Source: Micromonospora globbae (lineage in GTDB: Bacteria; Actinomycetota; Actinomycetes; Mycobacteriales; Micromonosporaceae). Taken from it: a stretch of 64,000 nucleotides of DNA. Every line of letters starts with the position of its first letter. The first letter of the stretch is position 1. Of the stretch, positions 8,005 to 19,355 are shown in pieces. Both the position numbers and the translations under genes were made by a program. Location: assembly GCF_003610785.1 (NCBI RefSeq), contig NZ_RAQQ01000002.1, positions 186,001-250,000 on the forward strand. The letters are read 5' to 3'. A model generated the notes under the pieces. It saw only the letters and a program-made list of their open reading frames with translations. It did no database searches and was not told the DNA's origin.

Positions 8005-9429
8005 ATGGCGATCTCCCCCGCGGGCGTACGGCCCGAGCCCGGCTCCTTCCGCGACCCGGCCAACCGGGTCTTCCACGTCGGCGACGAGGTGCTGCGCGGG
8101 CTCGACGCGCGGGCCGCCGAGCACTGGCGGGCGCTGGCCGGCAGCGAGTTCTTCACGTCCCTGCTGGCGACCGGCAAGGTCTGCGCCACCGAGGTGCTGG
8201 AGCCCGCCCGGGTCCCGGCCGACTCGGCGTGGGCGGCCGTGCTGCGGCACGAGCGCATCCCGTTCGTCTCCCACCCGTACGAGTGGTCCTTCACCATGCT
8301 GCGCGACGCCGCGCTGCTGCACCTGGAGATCCTTCGCGCCGCGCTGCCGGCCGGGTTCACCACGAAGGACGGGTCGGCCTACAACCTCCAGTGGCGCGGC
8401 AGCGCGCCCGTCTTCATCGACGTCGGCTCCTTCGAGCCGGTGCGCGACGGGGAACCGTGGGCGGGCTACCGCCAGTTCTGCCAGACCATGCTCTACCCGC
8501 TGCTGCTCACCGCGCACCTCGGCGTGGACTTCCAGCCCTGGCTGCGGGCCCGGGTCGACGGGATCGAGGCCGACGCGCTGCGGCCGCTGTTCCGGGGCCT
8601 CCGGCGGCTCCGGCGCGGCGTGCCGACCCACCTGCACCTGCACGCCGCCATGCAGAACCGGCACGCCGAGGCCACCACCACCGACGTCCGCGCCCAACTG
8701 CGCGCCGCCGGCTACTCCCGGGAACTCGCGCTCGCCACCGTACGCGGCATCGAGAAGCTCGTCCGCCGGCTGGAGCCGACCTCGTCGGCCAGCCACTGGA
8801 ACGACTACCAGCGCACCTGCGGCTACTCCGCCGAGGACCGGGTGGGCAAGGAGCGGTTCGTCGCCGCCGCGCTGGCCGACGGGCCCCGGCCCCGCCTCGT
8901 GCTCGACCTCGGCGCCAACGACGGCCGGTACGCCCGCCTCGCCGCACGCCACGCCGACCACGTGGTCGCCGTCGAGCAGGACCCGGCGGTCGTCGACACC
9001 CTCTACCGGACGCTGCGCGACGAGGGCGAACGGCGCGTCCTGCCGCTCGTCATGGACCTCGCCGACCCGTCGCCCGGCGGCGGATGGCGCGGCACCGAGC
9101 GGGCCTCCTTCGCCGACCGGGCCGCCGCGGACGCGGTGCTCGCCCTGGCCGTGGTGCACCACCTCGCGATCGGCCGGAACGTGCCGCTGCCCGAGGTGGT
9201 CGCGTGGCTCGCCGACCTCTGCGCGCCCGGCGGCCGCGTCGTCGTCGAGTTCGTGCACCCCGAGGACCCGATGGCGCGCCGCCTGCTGGCCAACAAGCCC
9301 GAGGGGCTCTTCCCCGACTACCACCGGGCGGAGTTCGAGCGGCTGCTCGCGACGCGCGGCCGGATCGCGCGGCGCGAGGAACTGCCCTCGGGCACCCGGA
9401 CGCTCTACACGGTGGTCGTGGGTGGCTGA
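8005..9429 (+). CDS. Kinase-like domain fused to class I SAM methyltransferase (NoeA-like)
   Basis: 474 residues. The C-terminal half is a Rossmann methyltransferase: motif I LDLGANDGRY (300-309), acidic VAVEQD about 20 residues on, and a VVHHLAIG segment. The N-terminal 260 residues resemble those of proteins annotated as nodulation protein NoeA. They contain TKDGSAYN (Asp122, Asn127) followed by VFIDVGSFEPV (Asp139-Val-Gly). This has the spacing of a protein-kinase-like catalytic loop (D-x4-N) and a DFG-like triad. I therefore infer an atypical kinase or pseudokinase domain; this is not established. The gene overlaps the next by 8 nt. The likely role is modification of an envelope glycan or lipid carried by the membrane partners. 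Confidence 0.8.
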   Translation: MAISPAGVRPEPGSFRDPANRVFHVGDEVLRGLDARAAEHWRALAGSEFFTSLLATGKVCATEVLEPARVPADSAWAAVLRHERIPFVSHPYEWSFTMLRDAALLHLEILRAALPAGFTTKDGSAYNLQWRGSAPVFIDVGSFEPVRDGEPWAGYRQFCQTMLYPLLLTAHLGVDFQPWLRARVDGIEADALRPLFRGLRRLRRGVPTHLHLHAAMQNRHAEATTTDVRAQLRAAGYSRELALATVRGIEKLVRRLEPTSSASHWNDYQRTCGYSAEDRVGKERFVAAALADGPRPRLVLDLGANDGRYARLAARHADHVVAVEQDPAVVDTLYRTLRDEGERRVLPLVMDLADPSPGGGWRGTERASFADRAAADAVLALAVVHHLAIGRNVPLPEVVAWLADLCAPGGRVVVEFVHPEDPMARRLLANKPEGLFPDYHRAEFERLLATRGRIARREELPSGTRTLYTVVVGG

Positions 9430-11497
9430 CCCGGCGACCGACGGGCCCGAGGCCGGTCCGGGCGGGGACACCCCGGCCGCCGGGACGGCCCCGGCCGGGC
9501 GTCGCGCCCGGTGGACGGCGGCGTTCCGGTCCGAGCTGGGCCGGGTGCTGGAGGTCGTTGCGCTCGTCGGGCTCGTGGTCACCCAGCCGCTGCTGGACGT
9601 GCTCGGCCACAGCCCCGACTTCTTCCTGTTCCACCGCGCCGACCGGGAGCAGATCCTGCAACTGGTGGCCCTGGTCGCGCTGGCGCCCACGGTGCCGGTC
9701 GTGCTCTTCGGCGCACTCACCCGCCTCGCCGGCCGGGCGGCCCGTTCGGTGACGCACACCGTGCTGGTCGGGCTGCTGCTCGCCGCGCTCGCCGTCCAGG
9801 TCGGCCGGCACGGCACACCGCTGCGGGGCGTACCGCTGCTGCTGGCCGCGGCCGTGGTCGGCGCGGCCGGCGCGGCGGCCCACCGGCGGTGGCGGACACC
9901 CGGCCGGGTGCTGCGGGTCGCCGCCGCCGGGCCGCCGGTGTTCGTGGCGCTCTTCCTGCTCGTGTCGCCGACCTCGGTGCTCGTGCTGCCCCGGGCGGCC
10001 GGCGAGGCGACCGGCACGGCGGCCACCGACGTCCACCCGCCCGTGGTCATGATCGTCCTCGACGAACTGCCGCTGGTCTCCCTGCTCGGCGCCGACGGGC
10101 GCATCGACGCGACCCGATTCCCACACTTCGCCGAGCTCGCCGCCGGATCGACCTGGTACCGCGACGCCACCGGGGTCAGCGGCTGGACCCCGTACGCCCT
10201 GCCGGCCATGCTCACCGGCCGGTACCCGGAGCGGGGCGTCGCCCCGCACTACTCGCAGTACCCGGAGAACCTGTTCACCGCGTTCGGCGGCCTGTACGAC
10301 ATCCGCGCCGAGGAGAGCATCACCCGCCTCTGCCCGCCCAGCCGCTGCGAGCAGCCGGTCGCCCCCGAGCAGGGGCTCGGGGTGCTGGTCCGCGAGACCG
10401 GCCGGCTGCTCGGCCAGGTCACCGCGCCGCGGGACAGCCTCGTCGACCCCGAGGACTCCTACCGGGAGCAGACCGCGGCCGAGGCCGGGCTCGACGCGGC
10501 CGAGCCGATCCCGGACGACCCGACGTTCCGCTGGGACAGCCTGGACGACAACCAGCCGGCCCGGTTCACGAGCTTCCTGGCCGGGCTGAAGCCGGCGCCC
10601 CGACCCACGCTGCACTTCCTGCACCTGCTCATGCCGCACTCGCCGTGGGCGTTCCTGCCCTCCGGCGCGCGCTACGACGGCCCGGAGGACCTGCCGAACG
10701 ACGGCCACGGCTGGGTGGAGCTGGCCCGGCAGCGGCACCTCGCGCAGCTCGGCTACACCGACCGGCTGATCGGGGAGACCCTGCGGACGCTGCGTGCCAC
10801 CGGCCTCTACGACCAGGCGCTCGTGGTGGTCACCGCCGACCACGGGGTGAGCTTCACCCCCGGCTTCCAGGGCCGCGGCATGGACGCCATCAAGGCCGCG
10901 CCCGGCGAGGTCGCCTGGGTGCCGATGTTCGTGAAGGAGCCCGGCCAGCGCGCCGGACGGGTCGACGACCGCAACTGGGAGCACGTCGACCTGCTGCCGA
11001 CGGTGGCGGACGCGGCCGGCATCCGGCTGCCGTGGCGGGTGGACGGCCGTTCCGCCCGGGCCACCCCCCGCCCGGCGGGACAGAAGCACTTCTACGACCG
11101 CCCGGGGGAGCCGACGCCCATCCCGGACGGGGTGCCGAAGCCGCCGCCCCTGCCGGCCGTACACCCGCTGGTCGGCACCACCGTGAGCCAGCGACCGGCG
11201 GGCGGGAGCGCCCGGGTGGCCGACCTCGCCGCGTTCCGCGACATCGATCCCGACGCCGGCGCGCTGCCGGCGCTGGTCTGGGGCACCGTCCCGGACGACG
11301 TCCCCGACGGCACGCTGCTCGCCGTGGCCGTGAACGGGCGCGTGGGCGCGGTCGTGCCGGTCGTGCCCCCCGACCCGGGCGGGCGCCGCTTCGCCGCGCT
11401 GATCGCCGACGACCGGCTCTTCCACGCGGGGAAGAATCGACTCGACGTCTACCAGATCGCCGCCGACGGTGGGTTGCGCCACCTCGCGCTCTCCTGA
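9422..11497 (+). CDS. Membrane-anchored sulfatase/phosphoglycerol-transferase-like enzyme
   Basis: 691 residues, GTG start overlapping the upstream gene by 8 nt. Four hydrophobic segments (about 42-60, 78-100, 111-126 and 137-153) precede a further one at about 170-190. The large remainder is an alkaline-phosphatase-superfamily domain. Visible metal/nucleophile motifs are MIVLDELP (Asp214, Glu215), GWTPYALPAMLTG with a candidate nucleophile Thr256, HLLMPHSPW and TADHGVSF (Asp473, His474). A Thr nucleophile fits LTA-synthase-type phosphoglycerol or phosphoethanolamine transferases better than Cys/Ser sulfatases. By topology the catalytic domain should be outside the membrane. The substrate is unknown. 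Confidence 0.88.
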   Translation: MADPATDGPEAGPGGDTPAAGTAPAGRRARWTAAFRSELGRVLEVVALVGLVVTQPLLDVLGHSPDFFLFHRADREQILQLVALVALAPTVPVVLFGALTRLAGRAARSVTHTVLVGLLLAALAVQVGRHGTPLRGVPLLLAAAVVGAAGAAAHRRWRTPGRVLRVAAAGPPVFVALFLLVSPTSVLVLPRAAGEATGTAATDVHPPVVMIVLDELPLVSLLGADGRIDATRFPHFAELAAGSTWYRDATGVSGWTPYALPAMLTGRYPERGVAPHYSQYPENLFTAFGGLYDIRAEESITRLCPPSRCEQPVAPEQGLGVLVRETGRLLGQVTAPRDSLVDPEDSYREQTAAEAGLDAAEPIPDDPTFRWDSLDDNQPARFTSFLAGLKPAPRPTLHFLHLLMPHSPWAFLPSGARYDGPEDLPNDGHGWVELARQRHLAQLGYTDRLIGETLRTLRATGLYDQALVVVTADHGVSFTPGFQGRGMDAIKAAPGEVAWVPMFVKEPGQRAGRVDDRNWEHVDLLPTVADAAGIRLPWRVDGRSARATPRPAGQKHFYDRPGEPTPIPDGVPKPPPLPAVHPLVGTTVSQRPAGGSARVADLAAFRDIDPDAGALPALVWGTVPDDVPDGTLLAVAVNGRVGAVVPVVPPDPGGRRFAALIADDRLFHAGKNRLDVYQIAADGGLRHLALS

Positions 11498-11656
11498 GCA
11501 CGGACGCGCGATTCGCCGGTTTCCCCAGCCGGGCGGTCGGGAATCGGGTGACGCATACCTCACCCCCGAACCACCGCAGGCGGTGTCCCCGCAACCACGA
11601 TTACGGTAAAAGCGAAGGCAATTCAACGAAGATTCGCCGGCGAAGCGAGGAACCAC

Positions 11657-12940
<1,284 letters not shown>

Positions 12941-12956
12941 CCCAAGCCACAGCGAC

Positions 12957-12995
12957 GAGCGGCCGCCGGCCCCCGAAGGGGCCCGGCGGCCGCTC
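12957..12995 (+). terminator. Hairpin terminator after citrate synthase
   Basis: GAGCGGCCGCCGGCCCC pairs with GGGGCCCGGCGGCCGCTC around a short CGAA loop, with one mismatch. It starts 16 nt after the stop. No U-tract follows. It can serve both convergent genes. Confidence 0.8.
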
Positions 12996-13040
12996 GCGTC
13001 TCACCCGCCCCCCGCGCCCGTCCCTGCCCCCGCCTCTGCC

Positions 13041-13107
13041 CCCGGTGATCATGAGGTTGGCGGGGACGAACCGGACATCCCGGCCCGCCAACCTCATGAT
13101 CACCGGG
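13041..13107. repeat. Perfect 24-bp inverted repeat with 19-nt loop (REP-like)
   Basis: CCCGGTGATCATGAGGTTGG plus CGGG at 13041-13064 is exactly reverse-complemented at 13084-13107. The arms are AT-richer than the flanks and contain TGATCA. It lies between convergent genes. I recall similar GGTGATCATGA-containing palindromes as dispersed intergenic elements in Micromonospora and Salinispora, so this may be a member of a chromosome-wide repeat family. Confidence 0.85.
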
Positions 13108-13193
13108 CGTGGGCGTGGGCGCGGGCGCGGGCGCGGCGCGGGCGCGGCGCGCGGCGCGGCGCGGGGCGCGGGCGCGGGGAGGGGGTGGGGCGG
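13102..13193. other. Low-complexity G/C tract
   Basis: An almost pure run of GGGCGC/GCGCGG units between the inverted repeat and the glycosyltransferase stop. No open frame has coding character. It probably expanded by slippage and may add to transcription blocking between the convergent genes. Confidence 0.6.
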
Positions 13194-14591
13194 TCAGCGG
13201 AGGTTGGCTGCGGCCAGCAGGTTGCCGTCGGGTACCGGCGGGAGGGCGCGGCCCTGGGCCATCCGTTCGGCGGTGCGGGCGGCCGTGAACGCCGGGTCGC
13301 CGGCGATGGCGGCCGCGTACGTGGCGGCGGTGCGCTGGGCGATGGCCGGCCAGCCGTACCGCTTCCGCACCACCGACCGCGCCCGGCGGGCGAGCGCTGA
13401 CGCCCGGTCCCGGTCGACCAGCAGCGCGTGGACGGCCTCGGCCAGCCCGTCCGGATCCCCCGGCCGGAAGGTCATGCCGGTGACGCCGGGCTCGACGATC
13501 TCGGCGAGGCCGCCGGTGGCCGCCACGGCGAGCGGCGCGCCGGCCGCCGCGCCCTCCAGCGCCACCATGCCGAACGGCTCGTAGATGCTCGGCACCGCGA
13601 AGCAGTCCGACGCGGCCATCACGGCGGGCAGGTCGTCGCCGAGGAAGCCCGGCATGCTCACGGCGCCGGCCAGGTCGAGCCGGTGCACGAGCGCCTCCAG
13701 CTCGTCCCGGTACGGGCCGTCGCCGGCGATCACCACGCGCAGCCCCGGGTGCCGCTCCCGCAGCCGCGGCAGCCCGGCGAGCAGGTCCTGCACGCCCTTC
13801 TCGTAGACCAGCCGTCCGGCGAAGGTGACCAGCGGGCCGTCCCCGGCGTACCGGGCCCGCGCCGCGTCCACGGCCCGCCGCGGCGCCTGCCAGCGGTGCG
13901 GCTCGACGCCGTTCGGCACGACGTCCACCCGCGGGGCCGGCACCCCGAACAGGGCCGTCACCTCGTTGCGCATGTAGCCGGAGCAGGCGATGACGCGGCC
14001 GGATTCGGTGGTGAGCCAGTGTTCGACGGCGTGGATGGTGCGGTTCATCTCGTCGGGGAGCCAGCCTTGGTGTCGGCCGGCTTCGGTGGCGTGGATGGTG
14101 GTGACGAGGGGGAGGTCGAGGTGTTCGCGGAGGGTGATGGCGGTGTGGGCGACGAGCCAGTCGTGGGCGTGGATGACGTCGTAGGTGTCGGTGGTGGTGG
14201 CGTGGAGGGCGGCGCGGGTGAGGGTGTGGTTGAAGGCCATGGTCCAGGCGAGGAGGCTGGGGGTGGCCAGGGGGAAGGTGACGGGGTCTTCGGTGGCGCG
14301 GATGATGCGGACGCCGTCGGTGTATTCCTCGGTGGGTGCGCCGTCGGTGTGGCGGGTGACGACGGTGACGTGGTGGCCGGCGGCGGCGAGGGCGGTGGAG
14401 AGGGCGTGGACGTGTCGGCCGAGTCCGCCGACGAGCACCGGCGGGTACTCCCACGACAGCATGAGGATCCGCCGCGCCGGCGGGGGCGTCCCGGGGCCGG
14501 CCGGCGGCGGGGTCGGGGACCGCGTCGGGGTGGGCCGGCAGGTGCGGTCCGTGGCGGTGGCGAGCTTCTCGCCGACCCGCAGCGTCGTCAC
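13194..14591 (-). CDS. GT4-family glycosyltransferase (glycogen-synthase-like)
   Basis: 465 residues from GTG 14591, chosen because GGAG lies 7 nt upstream; the frame remains open 101 codons further without a start signal. The N-terminal Rossmann half begins MLSWEYPPVLVGGLGRHV after a 40-residue Pro-rich leader. The nucleotide-sugar half has FAGRLVYEKGVQDLL and the retaining-GT signature SIYEPFGMVALEGAAAG, with the ExxxxxxxE spacing. It would transfer a sugar from a nucleotide donor, plausibly glucose onto an alpha-glucan given the divergent glgX operon, but GT4 enzymes vary widely. The first third of the gene has codon use unlike the rest (see findings). Confidence 0.9.
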   Translation of the reverse strand: MTTLRVGEKLATATDRTCRPTPTRSPTPPPAGPGTPPPARRILMLSWEYPPVLVGGLGRHVHALSTALAAAGHHVTVVTRHTDGAPTEEYTDGVRIIRATEDPVTFPLATPSLLAWTMAFNHTLTRAALHATTTDTYDVIHAHDWLVAHTAITLREHLDLPLVTTIHATEAGRHQGWLPDEMNRTIHAVEHWLTTESGRVIACSGYMRNEVTALFGVPAPRVDVVPNGVEPHRWQAPRRAVDAARARYAGDGPLVTFAGRLVYEKGVQDLLAGLPRLRERHPGLRVVIAGDGPYRDELEALVHRLDLAGAVSMPGFLGDDLPAVMAASDCFAVPSIYEPFGMVALEGAAAGAPLAVAATGGLAEIVEPGVTGMTFRPGDPDGLAEAVHALLVDRDRASALARRARSVVRKRYGWPAIAQRTAATYAAAIAGDPAFTAARTAERMAQGRALPPVPDGNLLAAANLR

Positions 14592-14914
14592 ATTCGTCTC
14601 CGTCCAGGCAGGGGCGTACGCGCCGGCGGCGGTGGCGGCGCGGTTGCGTGATGGATGGCCGGGGTGCCGACGCGCGGGCGCGCGTCCCCCGCACCAGCAA
14701 AGGGCATCCGGGCACGAACCGCATCTCGAGGAGCGCCCGGGTGACCGACGACACCCGAACGGGTGACCCGCCCGGGTCGTACGGATTTGTGGGTGTCGGC
14801 CGCAGGATTGGGCGGGGCGGTGGCGGGGCAATACCCGGCCTGCGCACCGCCCGGCCCGCCGTGAGGTGCGCTCATGACGCGCGGGCGCGCTCATGACCGG
14901 GACGAAGGAGCGAC
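14592..14914. other. Divergent intergenic region between GT4 gene and glgX
   Basis: 323 nt with no convincing gene. It must hold promoters for both sides. GCGCTCATGAC is directly repeated at 14868-14878 and 14887-14897, each with a TCATGA palindrome, ending 11 nt before the glgX ribosome site; this is a possible operator. The GAACGGGTGACCCGCCCGGGT area near 14756 is partly palindromic. Confidence 0.45.
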
Positions 14915-17032
<2,118 letters not shown>

Positions 17033-17033
17033 C

Positions 17034-19355
17034 ATGTCCACCACCCCTCGACCGGACGTGCCGCGGGTGGGCGCCACCTACCGGGTGCAGGTCCGCCCCG
17101 ACTTCGACCTCGACGCCACCGCCGGGCTCGCCGGCTACCTCGCCGACCTCGGCGTGACGCACCTCTACAGCGCGCCGCTGCTCGCCGCCGCCCCCGGCTC
17201 GGCGCACGGCTACGACGTCGTCGACCACCGGGCCGTCAACCCGGAACTCGGCGGCGAGGCGGGCCGGCAGCGGCTGCTGCGGGCCCTGCGCGCCGTGGGG
17301 CTGGGCCTCGTCGTGGACATCGTGCCGAACCACGCGGGGGTGGCCGTGCCGGCCGCCAACCCCGCCTGGTGGGACGTGCTGCGTCGCGGCCGCGCGTCGG
17401 CGTACGCGTCCTGGTTCGACATCGACTGGGAGCGGGGGCGGCTGCTGCTGCCGGTGCTCGCCGACACGCCCGACGCCCTCGACGACCTCGCGGTCGTCGA
17501 CGGTGAGCTGCGCTACCACGAGCACCGCTTCCCGATCGCCGACGGCACCGGCGACGGCAGCCCGCGGGAGGTGCACGACCGGCAGCACTACGCGTTGGTC
17601 TCGTGGCGGCGCGGCGACGCCGAGCTGACGTACCGCCGGTTCTTCGCCGTCTCCGGCCTCGCCGGCCTGCGGGTCGAGGACCCGGAGGTCTTCGCCGCCA
17701 CCCACGAGCTGATCCTGCGGTGGGCCACGGCGGGGGAGGTCGACGGCATCCGGGTCGACCACCCCGACGGGCTGCGCGACCCCGCCGGCTACCTCACCCG
17801 GCTGCGGGACGCCGCCGGGCCCGTCTGGCTCGTCGTGGAGAAGATCCTGGAGTACGGGGAGGAGCTGCCGGACTGGCCGGTCGACGGCACCACCGGCTAC
17901 GAGGCCCTCGCGGCGGTCTCCGGTCTCTTCGTCGACCCCGACGCCGAGGCCGACCTCACGGCGCTGGACACCCGGCTCACCGGCCGGCGCACCTCCTGGC
18001 CGGACCTCATCCACGACACCAAGCTCGCCGCCGCCACCCGGCTGCTCGCCGCCGAGCTGGGCCGGCTCGCCGCGCTCGCCCCCGACCTGGAGCCGGCGGC
18101 GGCGCGTGCGGGGCTCGCCGAGCTGGCGGCCGCGTTTCCGGTCTACCGGGGCTACCCGCCCGAGGGCGCCCGGCACCTCGCCGCGGCCCGGGCGGAGGCC
18201 GGTCGCCGCCGCCCCGACCTGGCCGGCGTGCTGGACGCGCTCACCCGCCGCCTGCGCGACCCCGACGACGAGCTGGCCTGCCGGTTCCCCCAGTTCACCG
18301 GCGCGGTCATGGCCAAGGGCGTCGAGGACACCGCCTTCTACCGGTGGAGCCGCTTCGTGGCGCTCAACGAGGTCGGCGGCAGCCCCGCCCACTTCGGCAC
18401 CCCGCCGGCCGAGTTCCACCGGTTCGCCGCCGCGCGGCACGTCCGCTGGCCGGCCGCGATGACCACGCTCTCCACCCACGACACGAAGCGGTCGGAGGAC
18501 GTGCGGGCCCGCCTCGCCGTCCTCAGCGAGCTGCCGGACCGGTGGGCCGGGCTCGTCGCCGGGTGGACGGCCCGCGTCCCGCTGCCCGACCCGGCGTTCG
18601 CGCACCTGCTCTGGCAGACCGCCGTCGGCGCGTGGCCCATCGAGCGCGAGCGGCTGCACGCGTACGCCGAGAAGGCCGCCCGCGAGGCCGCCGTGTCGAC
18701 GAGCTGGACCGACCCCGACGCGGCCTTCGAACGGGCCCTGCACGCGGTCGTCGACCGGATGTACGACGACCCGGAGCTGCACGCCGAGCTGACCGCGTTC
18801 GCCCGGGAGATCACGCCGGCCGGCTGGTCGAACTCCCTCGGCCAGAAGCTCGTGCAGCTCGCCATGCCGGGGGTGCCCGACACCTACCAGGGCACCGAGC
18901 TGTGGGACAACTCGCTGGTCGACCCGGACAACCGCCGGCCGGTCGACGTCGACGTACGCCGGGAGCTGCTGGCCCGGCTCGACGCGGGCTGGCGCCCGCC
19001 GGTCGACGCCGGCGGAGCGGCGAAGCTGCTCGTCGTGTCGCGGACCCTGCGGCTGCGACGCGACCGTCCGGAGCTGTTCACCGGCTACCGCCCGGTGCCG
19101 GCGCACGGCCCGGCGGCCCGGCACGCCGTCGCGTTCGACCGGGGCGGCGCGCTCGCCGTGGCCACCCGGCTGCCCCTGCGGCTGACCCGCGACGGTGGCT
19201 GGCGCGACACGTTTCTGTCACTTCCCGGACACACTGTGACCGACATGTTCACCGGGCGGGTCTACAGTGGGTCTGAGCTGCTCGTTCATGATCTGCTGAG
19301 CACCTATCCCGTCGCCCTCCTCGCTCCCACCGATTCCGTGGAGGCTGCCCGATGA
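17034..19355 (+). CDS. treY: Maltooligosyltrehalose synthase TreY
   Basis: 773 residues. It isomerises the reducing-end alpha-1,4 bond of maltodextrins to alpha,alpha-1,1, making maltooligosyl-trehalose. Family motifs are THLYSAPLLAAAPGSAHGYD near the N-terminus, VDIVPNH, nucleophile Asp242 in VDGIRVDHPDGL, acid Glu269 in VWLVVEKILEYGEELP and STHDTKRSEDVRAR. Its ATG is 1 nt after the glgX stop and its stop overlaps the treZ start by 4 nt (ATGA), so all three are one translationally coupled unit. Confidence 0.97.
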   Translation: MSTTPRPDVPRVGATYRVQVRPDFDLDATAGLAGYLADLGVTHLYSAPLLAAAPGSAHGYDVVDHRAVNPELGGEAGRQRLLRALRAVGLGLVVDIVPNHAGVAVPAANPAWWDVLRRGRASAYASWFDIDWERGRLLLPVLADTPDALDDLAVVDGELRYHEHRFPIADGTGDGSPREVHDRQHYALVSWRRGDAELTYRRFFAVSGLAGLRVEDPEVFAATHELILRWATAGEVDGIRVDHPDGLRDPAGYLTRLRDAAGPVWLVVEKILEYGEELPDWPVDGTTGYEALAAVSGLFVDPDAEADLTALDTRLTGRRTSWPDLIHDTKLAAATRLLAAELGRLAALAPDLEPAAARAGLAELAAAFPVYRGYPPEGARHLAAARAEAGRRRPDLAGVLDALTRRLRDPDDELACRFPQFTGAVMAKGVEDTAFYRWSRFVALNEVGGSPAHFGTPPAEFHRFAAARHVRWPAAMTTLSTHDTKRSEDVRARLAVLSELPDRWAGLVAGWTARVPLPDPAFAHLLWQTAVGAWPIERERLHAYAEKAAREAAVSTSWTDPDAAFERALHAVVDRMYDDPELHAELTAFAREITPAGWSNSLGQKLVQLAMPGVPDTYQGTELWDNSLVDPDNRRPVDVDVRRELLARLDAGWRPPVDAGGAAKLLVVSRTLRLRRDRPELFTGYRPVPAHGPAARHAVAFDRGGALAVATRLPLRLTRDGGWRDTFLSLPGHTVTDMFTGRVYSGSELLVHDLLSTYPVALLAPTDSVEAAR

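Noticed and set aside
7666..10215. 849-codon minus-strand open frame
   Set aside because: Antisense shadow of the microprotein/methyltransferase/sulfatase cassette; no recognisable protein, and it crosses a real intergenic region.
13102..13193. GC-only repeat tract as a possible origin or attachment site
   Set aside because: Simple slippage-type low complexity with no flanking integrase, tRNA or DnaA boxes.
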